A stretch of DNA of 64,000 bases from Macrocystis pyrifera (lineage: Eukaryota > Sar > Phaeophyceae > Laminariales > Laminariaceae). The notes under the pieces are model-generated. The model was given only the letters and a program-made list of their open reading frames with translations. It had not been told where the DNA came from and ran no database searches. Shown in pieces: positions 1-26,525 of the stretch (positions are counted from its first letter, which is position 1; every line of letters starts with the position of its first letter). Location: contig JASSKH010000003.1 in NCBI GenBank assembly GCA_031763025.1, forward strand, positions 11,170,734 through 11,234,733, given 5' to 3'. The position numbers and the translations under genes were made by a program.

Positions 1-207
1 TCCGCTAATATTGTGCTCCCAAGCGTGGAATGACGCGTGATCAAAAACGGACACAGCGCTCAAATCGGAAAAAAAAAAAAATGTCCCTGGCTTAAACATA
101 ACTCAAGTTAACAAAGGGTGCCTAAGTAGCGACAACACCTCGGCCCAATTCTCGATGTTTCGTACCCTGCCCGCGCCCTAACAAGGCAAGGGCGACCTGG
201 TGCGGTG
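1..207. other. 3' flank of ATP23
   Basis: AT-rich stretch with a poly(A) run near 69-80. No gene was seen. Confidence 0.4.
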
Positions 208-3200
208 CTATGAGGGATTCTTGTCGTATGGTGCCGTGTCGTAGTAACATGGCTTGAAGGCGGAATTCACAAATTCCTTTGCCTGGTGGATGCAAGGTGT
301 GGGGTTGGAAAGAGAGAGGGGATGGCGGGAGGAGGGGTGGGGGGGGTCAGCGCATTCCAAACTCTACCATCCTGTTAATATCACCTTCGGCTGGCCGCCC
401 GAGAGGGCTAAATCAATACCAGGCAATACTGGAGCGCCATCCTTATATCAGCAGATGTCCTTTTGCTTCCACGCTCAGCCAGGATTAACAAATACTCAGC
501 TTACACGTAGCAGCAGTACCACCGTATGGCTTCCAAACCCACATCAATGTGCGAAACAACTGTCGACGGCTGCGCTGACTGTAGCTGAATGGTTATGGTG
601 GAAATTTTACAAAAGCCCAACCTTCAGTCTGGGAAAGTTGTGGTATACACTTGTAAGGCAAGAAGCTCCACAATTCCACCTGTACGGGGCCGCCTGAACA
701 GGGGCAGCGCTGACTGAAGGAGTTGCAAGCCTTGGGGTAAATACGAGGTCCAGGTTCAACAGTCAGACGACCCTCAGATTGTGCTTTTGTCAGATGTCCA
801 CCAAAACCACTGAGCTACAGTCAGCCGACCGCAGCTCAGTGGTTTTGGTGGACATCTAACATCAGGTTCAGCACAAGTATGCTACGAAATTGAAAGTGCC
901 CAGATAAACGCAACTCCACTGCCAAAACCAGACAGCACCGTCGCTACCGGCGACAGGCGCGCTGAGATTGACGACAAGAAACATGCTACCAAACCAGAAA
1001 TCGAAAAATACAACACCATTAATAGAGTACCAGGTACCTGGTATACTTGAAGCAGCAATAACGTTTTAAGTTGGAGCGGCTATCTTCTCTCACCCTGCAA
1101 GTCAATAAAATAGAAAATGAACTCACTCTATCTGAACAGCCGGGGGTGGCCTGCACTGAGAGCTCAGCTCGCCGCTTCACGCACTCCTTCTGCTGCCCCC
1201 CCCCCACTTAGTATGGCCTCTTCGGAACTCCATATTGAACGAACATTCCCCGCTCGTGTTGGAGGCCCGAATCTGCCAAAGTATCACACGGCACGTGGCA
1301 CATTCAGCACGTATATAACATAATGAACATACAACAGCAGAGGTCTATATACATACGTTTTTTCATCAGCAAAAACCGTCGCGATCCTCGTCTCAGGAGG
1401 CAATTCGATTGCGCGCGAGCCTGTAGCGGTGCGTAAAGCCCTGTTCACTAGTGTGCTTCCCAATTGTACCGCAAGTCCTTGAGAGACGCAGAGTTCCCCC
1501 GCAATGCGTCCGCGTGCGGTATTCGCTGGCCTTCTATACGCAGACAGACGCGCGTATTCAAGAGGGCATTGTCACTGCACGCGGCGTCCGATTCACGATG
1601 CCATCCAGGTGAACGTCGTCATTTTCGTTAACATAGTTTTTGTTGTGCTCTGTTGTGATGATCTTCTTAGTTTTGCAAGCCGACAAGATCGGGAAAAAAA
1701 CGCTACGTACGTGACACGGCCCGAAAATGTGATACCATTGCACAAGCCAGAGAGCAGCAACGGCGTCCGCAACATGGCGGGACGAACGGCATCGCATACC
1801 CTAGGAAGCTACGTCGTGTGCAACGACAGATCGCACGAACGCGCCAAGACTGCCGCGTAGCGTCCTCAGAAGTGTACATGTACTTCGTACACTATAAATA
1901 GTGAGCATATACCGGTATAGGCAAAGGATAACGTATAGTTACAAGGTAGTATTTTTGGTGATCTATGCAAGCACAACCAGGAGAAATTCCGCATGTACAA
2001 GCAGCGACGTTGGTGAACTTAGTACCTCTGTGCAAGCAACATGCAAGCAGTTGGAGCGGTCCAGCTTGACCCGGCACTGGTCGTACGCGTGTATCAGCTC
2101 GTGAGCGATCGTATGGTCCGTCATGGTCTGCGTCACCCTCTTATCGTTGCAAAGAACCACCTGTCCGCGCCGACAGGGAAAGCACCCACGCCCGGGTGGA
2201 GTTGCAAAGAGACCCACAAAAAGGCCGACACCCAAGAAAGACGAACTTAGTCACGGGATATTAATCGGCTGGTTCAAGAGCCCAGGGCTGGGATCAGAGG
2301 GAACCACACTGGCCAGCATGGGCAGTGCAGGGTGCTCAATCAAGGTCAGCAGCCTACAATCTATCAATGCGCCTACGAAAGACTCCACAATTGTGCCTAG
2401 CCGTACAATGGTCGCGTAAAAACGTTCTGCGAAAACGGCTGCGCGAAGTGTGTATTCGCTCGTACTTTGGCATCGAGTGCGTAGTTGCGTAGATTCATAA
2501 TGACATGAAACAGTAGCCGCGCTTTCGTATGACTTGCATCGCGAACATAGATCATTGGACCTTTGACCGGAGCATCCACGACACACAACCAAGCACGGCT
2601 GTGGCTACAGCTACTACAGGCTACGACTACGACACTTACGACCGGCGAAGGTGCGCACGGAAACAGTTCTCCGAAGCAAACAGTCTGGGAACAAACGCTG
2701 GAAGTGACAAGAAGACAACAACAATAAAAACAACAATACAAAAACGCCCTAAGTTCACGAATGAAAAAATTATCTCAATTCTAACTCTATGCATGAATAG
2801 TTTTTCACCGAAACTTGGGTACAGTACTAGAGTTGCGACATGCTAGGGCTGCTACCAACGAGCCCAGCATGGTGGTCCCACCACATCGCACCCCAACGCG
2901 CATCGCCCCGCACCGCGTCGCACTGCACCTCGGCCAGGGAGAGGTTGCCTTTGGCGTCCTTGATCGGCGGCACGAAGCCGCCGGATATGTCCATCCCCTC
3001 GCACGGTCGGCACGCGAACGATTGCCGCGGCATCTCGCACCCCAGCTTCTCAAGCTTCTCGCGAAGGAACTTCACCCGGGGACCTGTCAAGGCGCACGAA
3101 GAACGATAGCAGCACGCGACAGCGTGCATTATAGCGTGTAGCGTGTAGTCGCGACTTCCTTGTCGACACGGCAGTCTCTCGGCTGTTAGACACTGCACCG

Positions 3201-3303
3201 ATGGAACGAGGCTCTGACTGGTGGCTCTATCTATAACTTCTAACTGTTGCCTTTCGCCGAGACGGCTTTCGACGACGCGCGTTAGCCCGAAGAAGCGCGA
3301 CAT
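208..3303 (-). CDS. ATP23: ATP23-like mitochondrial inner-membrane metalloprotease, four exons
   Basis: Atp23 is an intermembrane-space zinc metalloprotease that matures subunit 6 of ATP synthase and helps assemble Fo. Exons read on the minus strand: 3303 (or 3083)-2929, 2160-2026, 1272-1127 and 282-208. Exon 1 carries TGPRVKFLREKLEKLGC, a CRPC motif and GGF. Exon 2 carries VVLCND and the catalytic HELIHAYDQCR (HExxH) with HVACTE. Exon 3 continues IRASNTSGEC and QQKECVKRRAELSVQ. Exon 4 ends PCYYDTAPYDKNPS-stop, matching the family C-terminus. The junctions at 2929/2160, 2026/1272 and 1127/282 are GT-AG and phase 0. Exon 3 has a one-base frame break in a run of ten G at 1196-1205, so it reads through only if that run is miscounted. 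The start is uncertain: an open frame runs to ATG 3303, but a good acceptor lies just upstream of 3083, so the N-terminus may be in another exon. Confidence 0.85.
283..1126 (-). other. ATP23 intron 3
   Basis: GT-AG intron between exons 3 and 4. It contains the perfect 25-bp inverted repeat at 792-857 and a TACCAGGTACCTGGTA palindrome at 1028. No coding sequence was seen. Confidence 0.7.
792..857. repeat. Perfect 25-bp inverted repeat with 16-nt loop
   Basis: Left arm 792-816 and right arm 833-857 are exact reverse complements (arm begins AGATGTCCACCAAAACCAC). In the ATP23 intron transcript it would form a long perfect hairpin. Confidence 0.9.
1273..2025 (-). other. ATP23 intron 2
   Basis: GTACTAAG donor and GGCAG acceptor fit phase 0. 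The open frame at 1504-1860 (plus) has no recognisable match and lies wholly inside this intron. Nothing else was seen. Confidence 0.6.
2161..2928 (-). other. ATP23 intron 1
   Basis: It separates SLAE from VVLCND. It has a GTGCAG donor and a CGGACAG acceptor. No repeats of note. Confidence 0.65.
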
Positions 3304-4585
3304 GCAAGTAAGTGTTATTGCTGCTGCTGATGATGATGCTGATGGGTCAATAGTGGGGGGAAGGTTACCATAGATGCCTCACCAGGTTTCATGTATGAGT
3401 GCCCGCCATAGACTTGCAGCTGTGGTCAGACGACGCTACTACGGTGCCCAGCAGCAGCAGGAGTAGTAGCATGCAGTACGGCATACCTGGTAGCATTGGT
3501 CATCGAAGGCTGGGCACAAGTATGACCAGTATACGTATAGCTCGCCGCGGCAAGTGCGACTGAAACAACGTCAGTGCCGTAGAGCTGAACACAGATGCAG
3601 TGCAGAGTACAGCATGCACAAGAAGCCCTATCTTGTACCAGGTATACACACGCAGGAATCGTCGTTCGGAAAGCCCCCCAAAGGCGAGGTATGTCGAGCC
3701 ACGATACACTTTGTGCGTACGGTACTGTCCAAGTACTCTCTGCTAAAAAAATGAAAGGTCTACGAGGTTTGTATATACGTACCTGGTACTGCTGCTGTAC
3801 TGCAAGCAGAACGGCATACATTGCACGTAGCAACTCTAAATGCAATGCACTACGGGGAAGAACTTGCATACGAGGCACCGCATGTCTAACGCATTGCTCC
3901 ACTTTAGGCGGCAACTGGCCGCCGTCTGCTTGTTCTGCAGTAACCATGGCGTGTGGTACTGTAGGTTGTCTCGACGTAATGTACGGTGTTCGACGGTGTT
4001 CGTCCTCCGACCCATGATTTCACCGCGGGGACAGACCTGCAGAATACCATATTGTGGACGGAAATATAAGGACTGATTTCTAAACATATTGATATAAAAA
4101 AATCCTTATATTTCCGTCCAGAGTGATATATGTTTCGGCAAATATTATGTGTGTCAACTCACATCGTTGCAAACTATATTGCACCATCTCTTCGCAGCGG
4201 TCAGGTTTCTCTTCTGAAGGACGCGCATCTACGGGTCCTTCTTTCACAGGGCTTCCGCCTTCATTACTTGACATACTACAGCAGCAGCAGTAGACAGCAG
4301 TTGATGTCGGCGGTGTTTGGTCTCGATGGGTGCCTCAAATAACCAATGCACCCCTTTCAAAAAACGCCACAAAGTAATGTGGAACACCCCTGCCACGTTC
4401 AAAGTTCAAAGTTCCGTGCTGCTAGTGGACCCGACAAAAGTAAGATTGAACGTGAGCCACTCTCCCGCGCATAGCGGGAATAATCCCAACTGCGAGGAAG
4501 TCTGCCAACCAACCAGCCAGCCAGCCGGCCAGCTAGCCAGGAAGAGAACGGGCGGGCGAGCGAACGAGTCGAGCAAGCTGAAGCG
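3304..4585. promoter_or_regulatory. Divergent intergenic region between ATP23 and the purine gene
   Basis: The two genes are transcribed away from each other, so this 1.3 kb should hold both promoters and perhaps an upstream ATP23 exon. Seen in it: TACCWGGTA motifs at 3636 and 3780, an 18-bp inverted repeat at 4055-4120 and a CCAACCAGCCAGCCAGCCGG leader just before ATG 4586. No clear TATA box was assigned. Confidence 0.4.
4055..4120. repeat. 18-bp inverted repeat hairpin
   Basis: TGGACGGAAATATAAGGA (4055-4072) is the exact reverse complement of 4103-4120. A related half (TCCTTATATTCTCGTCCAG) recurs near 10236, so this may be a small MITE. Confidence 0.8.
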
Positions 4586-19111
<14,526 letters not shown>

Positions 19112-19453
19112 TTTTAACCCTTACACCAGGTGGCATGTCCTATCGGTGTAATACACTGCAAAAATGAGCCCTCTCTATTCCCAAGTAGTTCTGTCCCTCG
19201 AAAACGTGGAGTCTGTTATTGAGGGAGGGAGCTGCGGGGAGGGAAGGAGGAGTGGGTGGGGGGTGGGGGGGGGGGGGGGGGGGGGGGGGGGGGTACTCGA
19301 TGGGGGGGGGGGGGGTTGTTAGAAAGACCTGCCTACACCCTTATACCACTGCAAGAATGAACCCACTCTAATTCCAAGCAGTTTGTCCCCCAAAACGTGG
19401 GTTGCAGTCGTAAAAGGGTTTCAAGGCGGGAGGGAGTTGCGGGGAGGGGAGGA

Positions 19454-19457
<4 letters not shown>

Positions 19458-19489
<32 letters not shown>

Positions 19490-19525
19490 ACTCATGTCGT
19501 GCATGGCCGTAGTCGTATCACCGGA
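19458..19525 (+). repeat. Family A fragment (copy 11)
   Basis: G run followed by GTACTCATGTCGTGCATGGC and CGTAGTCGTATCACC; only the first 40 nt of the element remain. Confidence 0.6.
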
Positions 19526-19697
19526 GGGTGTTCGTTAAAACAAAGGAGCTACTTGTTATGAAGGGCCACGTCAGTCCATCCCTTGGAACAACGGAAGGTT
19601 GTGAAAAAAAATTAGCATGATCTCGTAGCCTTCTCCTGTGGGGCGATGTGAACTGATCGAGGTGGCGGTGGTGCGTTGCTGGGGAGCGTTGGTGCCA

Positions 19698-19731
<34 letters not shown>

Positions 19732-20708
19732 CGGGCGAGTGGGGAGGGGTTACGCATGCGGGATGAATTGTTGCGCATGCGGTGGCGGCGGAAGGACCGA
19801 GGCAACGCTTTCGCCCCTAGAGGACCAGAGACCGCACCCCGGTGCCGCCGCGGGGGGGAGCTAAGGGCAGGGGAGGGGGGGCAACAGACGAGGTGCAATA
19901 TCATTTGACTGGCAAGCCACTGACTCTTAATCGTATTGATAGTTGGACGGCAGGGGTATGGTGGGTGGAAAAGGGGAGGGGGGGAACGGGGGGGGGGCAA
20001 GCAGTGGCATATGGTTACCCCTTTGGATACAGACGCAATGTTCGATTGTCCCTCGTGTTAGTTCTACAATATGTAATAAGTGAACATCCCAGGGGTTTCC
20101 ACTGCCTTTTGGGCGCTCTCTCGTTACGGGGAAAACTCTCGCTGGAAGGCAAGTCCCTGCTGCTGCTGCTGTTGTTGTTGCTGCGATGAATGGTAGTCCG
20201 TGGGTGCTTACGCACGCGCGCTCAACATTCTGGAAGGAAAACAATGAAAGAGAGAAAAACACTACGACAACAACCTCATACCGAGTAAAAAGTATCGAGA
20301 GAATGTGCAGCGCTGCAGCTCCGCATGACTGATTAATAAATTGGCTTCACGCAGCTGGCGTTACGCTTTAAACGTTGCGCACTGGGCGCTTCGCCTTTTA
20401 CTGGCGCAGCACTTTTTTTTGGCGTACCAATAGAGAAACACTGTGGGTAGCGAAAAAACAAGTCTAGTCCGCGTCGGGTGACTTGATCCACAAAATGCCA
20501 TACCAACGCACGACGTAACTTAACTGCAGGTTGCTTCGCGTGCGAACTATCTGCAGTAGTTTTCCACTTTGTGGATATAATAATGTTCGAGGAATATTCC
20601 TATTCTCTGTGTATGCTTGTACTGCGACTATAAATAGCCTAAAAAAAAAACGCGGAGGGGGTGGGGGGGGTGGGGGTGGGGGTGGGGGGGTGGGGGTGCG
20701 GAGGGGGA

Positions 20709-20795
20709 TATAGCTCCGCGGTCTGTGGTGCCTATCACCATGATTTCGATGCTGGGTTCAACTCCAGGGTTGCGACGCTTTTTTCATTTTTTGCA
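20709..20795 (+). ncRNA. tRNA-like Pol III unit or SINE head
   Basis: A-box-like TAGCTCCGCGGTCTGTGG, then B box GGGTTCAACTCC (matches GWTCRANNC) about 40 nt on, and a T6 terminator (GACGCTTTTTTC). The acceptor stem is not recognisable, so it is not called a tRNA gene. Confidence 0.35.
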
Positions 20796-21239
20796 TCCGA
20801 CGATTTCTGACCGTTTACGGTAAGGCGGTTCCTGCGGAGGGCTAATTATATTTCTGCACCTTGTGGGTGGGAGCAGGGTGCCAAATGGGATCATATCCGG
20901 GTGGAATCAGGTCCGGATGGGATCAGGAGAGCCAAGCAAGGCCCTGTTTCGTTTTCTCGTTTTAGTGGACAATATTCCGAGCAACTTTTTTATCTACCAT
21001 ATTTTTATTTTTTTTTATTTTTTTATCCATCACTTTTACTTCCCAGCCCACTCGTAGGAGGTGTTACCCTCGACGATCTTCTGGACAAGCCGTGGTCACA
21101 GGTGTCGTCCCTTCTCCCCCCCGTACGTGCCTTTATTTTTGTCGCGCATAGGGTTCAGCATTCCCACTGCTCGTCGATTTTCATCGAATGTAGCCAACTC
21201 ACGCTCTCGCGTTTTCCGCTTATCAATTTTTTATGCAAG

Positions 21240-21335
21240 AAAAAGTCCCTATGAGCATGCACTCGGTGGGACTTGAACCCACGAAATTGATCTTGACAGG
21301 CACGCGGACCACCTACCAAGCCACCGGGGATGGAA
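21240..21335 (-). ncRNA. tRNA-like Pol III unit or tRNA pseudogene
   Basis: On the minus strand: A box TGGCTTGGTAGGTGG, B box GGTTCAAGTCC inside a perfect 5-bp T stem (GTGGG/CCCAC), then a T5 stop near 21240. The acceptor and anticodon stems do not pair well. Probably tRNA-derived. Confidence 0.4.
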
Positions 21336-22761
21336 ACTCTACTGGTCATTTTACTCATATAATGTACCAGGTATTATTTTACATAATAGAATCGCCTGGG
21401 CTAACCCCAGCCTCGTCTCAATCCCCTCCCCTCCTTCTTTTCCCTGGGCAGTGGCGGGACACGTGCTGCTGCTGTATGCTGGTCTCGTGTGCTCGATGGA
21501 TAGTCGACGCTCATGAACAGAAACAATGGCAAATGTATACAGTCAGTGGGTGCACGTCAATTTGCTGTCGAGGCGGTCCGGGCGCAAAGTCTTGGAAGTG
21601 AAGCAAAAGTAACTCAGCCAGGAGTCTTTACTCTCATGCGCTGGGTATTATTCGATTTACACTGCTGCCGATCAGTCAATTCAAGTGCGTACCGGGCGGA
21701 TTAGGCGCCCCCTGCCCCGGTCGGTGGTCCCATCCACCATGCAGTCTTCCGCATTTTTTCCCTCTAGCCTAGTTGTTCCAAGCATTTGCGGGTTCGAAAG
21801 GCTACTACAGGTAAATAGTTTTTTTTCGGCGAAATATCCCGTCGTGGACAGAATGCCCAAGCAAGGTGTTCGAACCAAACATCCTGGAATCAACTTCAAC
21901 TTCGTCCCAAACCTGTTCTGGGCCCATCTGATAGGGTCAAGTTTTTTATCTGCCGGTACAACAATACTGGAGGTGCAAGGCGAGCCATGCTACGGCGGTA
22001 GAAGGGCGCATTATACATACTGGCAGTACTGGCAGTAGATCTAGTGCTGGCAGTATCTTTAGCCTTCCCCTCACATGAGCTCTACACCTCACACGAAGAC
22101 CTGAGCAATGCTAGTATAGTTCCGGCAAGTATGCTCAGGCCCTTTCACAGGAGGAGCTCTCTGCACAGCACAAAACGAAAACGATGTTGTGAGGGGGACA
22201 ACAGCAAAAAAAGAAACTCGCAACAACCCCCCACTGTCTCTCGCACGTACGGCGGAGTACAACGTTGCAGGCATGTAACAAAACTCAAAACGTTCCCATA
22301 CCAGGTATCACACAAAAAATAAATGGGGTTGTTGCAACACACATTGGTGCACTTCCTCAGCTAAGGAGCGCCGTCAATCAGAAAGTAGACGTTGGGCCCA
22401 TTACTAAAGCCACTCCTCTTCCACGGCACTGATGTAGGGGGGTGGCTCAGGTAGCAAGATGCCGCTGCCCGATACCTGCAAAGCAATGGTCCCTCCGTAG
22501 TGCCAAGTGTATATGCGTCGGCCGACAAGACCGGCCGACCATACCGGCACCATTATATCGGCAACCTACGCTACTCCACACACCGCCACACCGGTTAATC
22601 CCATCTGCGACAAGCGACTTCACAGGCACTACAGCGGGCAGGCGGCACTATAGAGGGACCACTCCTGCTTTATACATCATACCCAACACCACTTTGGCAC
22701 GGGGATACGATCCCCGTTGAGACTCTCATGTTTTACGTCAAACGGCGGGTTAGGTTCTCCG

Positions 22762-23063
22762 CTAGTCAGAGTGATACAGCGCACGGAACACGAAAATAGT
22801 CCTCTCAAGAACCGACTTGACTGCTGTGAATTTGGATCGGTTGGATGATAAAAAGCGAACAGCACTAACTCTTTTGAATCAATCCCGCCTATTTTCGACC
22901 GCCTGCCAGCCCGCCAGTCAGAGTGATACAGCACACGGAATACGGAAATAGTCCGACAAGAACCGACTTGACCGCTGTGGATTTGGATCGGTTGCATGAA
23001 AAAAAGCGAACAGCACCAACTCTTTTCAATCAGTCCCGCCTGTTTTCGACCGCCTGCCTGCGA
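22762..23063. repeat. Tandem duplication of a 151-bp unit
   Basis: Copy 1 begins at 22762 and copy 2 at 22913. Shared blocks: GTCAGAGTGATACAGC, AAGAACCGACTTGAC, GATTTGGATCGGTTG, AAAAAGCGAACAGCAC and TTTTCGACCGCCTGCC. Slightly diverged. Confidence 0.85.
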
Positions 23064-23773
23064 AGGACTAGTAAGACGCCAGCATTCACGTTAAAAGACA
23101 AAAAATACAAAAACAAAAAAAACACTGTGTCGACGGACAACCCGAGCACGACAGCGCCCGCCCCCAACCCCCTCCAACCCCCCCCCCCCCCCCCCCCCCT
23201 GCCCCCTGTCCCCTCGTCCCTGCGGCCACCGTGGGAGCCAATGGGGGGAACTTTTACCCCTCCTTCCTATAAAACGAAAAACACAAAAAGGATCAACGCA
23301 CATATGTATAATATATAGCGGGTGTACAATTGGGGGTTGGGGAAAAGAGAAATAAGATTTTCCGGAACAAACTCTGACAAAAAGGCGTCAGCACCAACGC
23401 GCCAAAACGACAAAAAATACGAAAAACAAAAAAAAACAAACGATCTAGCGCGCAGTGGCATGATACGCACCCACGCACGCACGCGCGTACGTACGTACTG
23501 GCAGGAAGCAGCAGGTTCAGCAGCAGCAATAGTAGCAGTAGCAATAGCACGACAGCGACTAAATCGGCACCATAGGCTTTGCCCGCCGCAGCCTCAGTCC
23601 AGCCCCCCCTCCCCCAGCGCCACCCCAGCCCCCCGTCCCCTCACCCCCCCCCCCCCTATCGCTCCCTCAAATCCTCTCCCCCCCAGCATAGAGGATGAGG
23701 GGGTGGGTGGAGATGGGGGTGGGGTCGGGAAGGGAGAGAAAGCAAAAGGAAGGGGAGGGTGGGTGATGAGCGA

Positions 23774-25168
23774 TCACAATAGTTCTAGCTTGGACTCGGT
23801 CGCTGCGAGAAGCTTTTCTATCTCCTCCTTCTGGGAGCTGAGCGTCTGAAGCTCCTGCCTCATCACCTGCCCTCGGTGGCAAGCCAAAGAGAAAGAGATA
23901 CCGGGGTATAAAAAAACAGACAGTCACAAGAACAAGAACAAGAACAAGAACAAGAACAAGAAATAAAACACAAGACAAATCGCAGCAGACGAAAGATAAT
24001 AGCGCAGTTGAAACTGGATATAGGATGGGATGGCACGGGATGGCATGGGATTGTATGGGACGGGACGGGACGGGATGGGATGGGATGGGACGGGACAGGA
24101 TGGGATGAAACGAAATGGCATTGGACGAAACGGTCGGTAAGTCGACGAATCGGATGCGTAGATGGTCCGTCGGTCGGTCAGTCCTTAAGCCAGTCAGTCG
24201 GTCGGTATGTCGACATGAATACATGATGCCCCCCCCCCTCGACCAGCTCCGTCTCGAAAGGGATGCGGGGTCAACGGTCAAATGACTAAGGCAAGCAATA
24301 AATGAGTACGCTGCCCCCCCCCTCGACCAGGGCGATTGAGGTCGCATCATCTGAGGACAATCGGGCGAGAGGTGACTTGGGACGTACACTTGCTTACATC
24401 CGCACGTGCGCTTGCACTTGCACTTGCCGCAGCAATACTGTAACTATATTACAGTGGTATCAGTATCGAAGTCACCATCATACAGCGTGGGATAACAACA
24501 AAGCACGCCACCAGTAAGCGGAGGTGGCATATTCCGACCAGGAAACGCTCGCTGCCTCACGCACGCACGCACGCATTCACACCGCGCGCGCAGGCTTGAG
24601 CAGCAGCAATATCAACGCTTGCCTCGCCTCGTAAAACGTGTTTTATCTCGTACAAAAAATATACTAGGTAATAATAGCGCCTCTCGTGAAGGCCATTGCG
24701 TCTCCAAAAAATATTTGCTTCTTCTCATATTGTGTCTCATTTCATCTCGTCGCGTCGCGCGCCGTTTCGTTTTTATACACGTGCGCGCACGTAAGGAGGC
24801 GAGGGGGGGGGGGGGGGGTGAGTGAGGGGAGCGAGGAGGCGCACCTTCTTTCGGCGAATTTTCCCCAGCTGATAGCTCCTCAGCTGCCGGAAGCACAGTG
24901 CACCCTGGAGCGGCAAGAGGGCATGATACAATCCCAAAACGGTTACCGAACCAACGAAAAAAAAAACATAAACGTACTGCTTGCATCCCACACAGATTCC
25001 CAGCATGTGCTCTACCCCGAAAAGCTGGTGTATAGGATTATCCTACAAAAGCTGTCTAACACGCTAAAGGGCGGCCATGATGATGATGACGATGATGACG
25101 ATGACGATGATGATGACGATGATGATGATGGTGATGATGATGATGATGATGACGATGACGATGATGAC

Positions 25169-25202
<34 letters not shown>

Positions 25203-26484
25203 GTGCTGATGGTGATAACGTTCTTAAAGTGTCTTCACAACCAGTTGTGCTTTACGTGAGCAGTAAAGGGGGAAAAGAGATGGGGGGTACTTTGTTCACG
25301 AACTGAAATAAAAATAAACATCTGTGAGTGAGATCGAGGGCCTCGTCGAAACTCATCGTCTTTGCGAGCTGTGTGCGTCATACTATTACGGAAGACCATA
25401 GTTAACAGGACCTGCGGTACACACAAAAAACCTATTTATTTACCTATTTTTACCAACAAAATTTGGTCCTGTTTACTATGGACCCCCGTAATATACACTA
25501 GCAATACTTCATTATTTTTGCAGGCTGTGTGTGTCATACTATATACTATAAACTGTACTAGTGATGCTTCCACCGCGCGTACCGCGGGTTTTGTATGGCC
25601 TCGTGCAGGAGGTACAGTCCGTACATGAACATGAGGGAGACAAAAGTCTGAAGCCTTAGAAGATGATGTACATGCAGTTACGTTCTCCCTCCCCCAGCAC
25701 AATACACGAATGAAGAATTCAGGGGGTTTTCGCGGGTCGTAAGACCCCAAAAACCCACGCGGGGGGTCGGGCCAGCAAAAAAAATGAGAATATCATGGCC
25801 CGGGTTGGGTTTGGGTCGGGTCGGGTCGAGTCGGGTTCGGTCAGGATATTTTTGAATTCTCACGGATGGGGTCCGGTCACCCGCATACGCAACCCGACCC
25901 GACCCGACCCGACCCGACCCGCGAGGCTTGACCCGACCCGTGAACAGTAGTCCTGGAATGGAGGGAGCGAAATGCGTTGCGCCCGAAGCGGCACAACCTC
26001 TTTGAAGCTACAGCGAAAATACGAAAGCTCCCAACGTATCAAAGAAAAAAAGGTTCATATGCTGCACCAGTAGTAGAAAAATACCGGTAACATCAGCCGC
26101 CGACGAAAGAAAGTCGAACCAACAAGAGGCTTTATTTCCTGATTTTCCCGCAACAAAAAGGCCGCGCCGCAAGACCGTGGTACCTCGTGTGTGCAGTGGT
26201 GAGCAGCTTCCGGGGACATTTATCCCAGGGTCAACAGGAGAATACAGGAAGAATTTGCCAAATAACCTGTTTGCTGAAGCTACTGCTGTATATCCATTTC
26301 ATATGGGGAACAAAAAAAAAGCGCCATAATATGAGAGATCGATCTCTGGACGAAGAAAAGGAGACGTAGGATATACCAGGGGTGCCATAATCATATCATA
26401 CACGTACCGGGGTACCTGGTACGAGGTATATGACACGCAGCTGAGCTTTTTCTAGCACATGCCACTTAGAGGGGGAAAAAATAC

Positions 26485-26525
<41 letters not shown>

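Larger units (their letters stand above)
19112..23773. other. Convergent intergenic region, purine gene and COPI-associated-like gene
   Basis: Both flanking genes end here, so 3' UTRs are expected. It holds G runs (19258-19310, 19458-19488, 19699-19731), a family A fragment, two tRNA-like Pol III units and a 151-bp tandem duplication. I see no protein-coding exon. Confidence 0.5.

Noticed and set aside
1504-1860. 118-residue plus-strand frame in the ATP23 intron
   Set aside because: No recognisable motif, lower GC than the real exons and wholly inside a well supported intron.
208-3303. ATP23 as a pseudogene
   Set aside because: Only one frame break, in a ten-G run, with intact HExxH, conserved C-terminus and four correct splice junctions, so an assembly indel is more likely.
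24686-25306. 206-residue frame with a poly-Asp block
   Set aside because: The Asp run is a GAT/GAC microsatellite and the rest has no domain or splice support.
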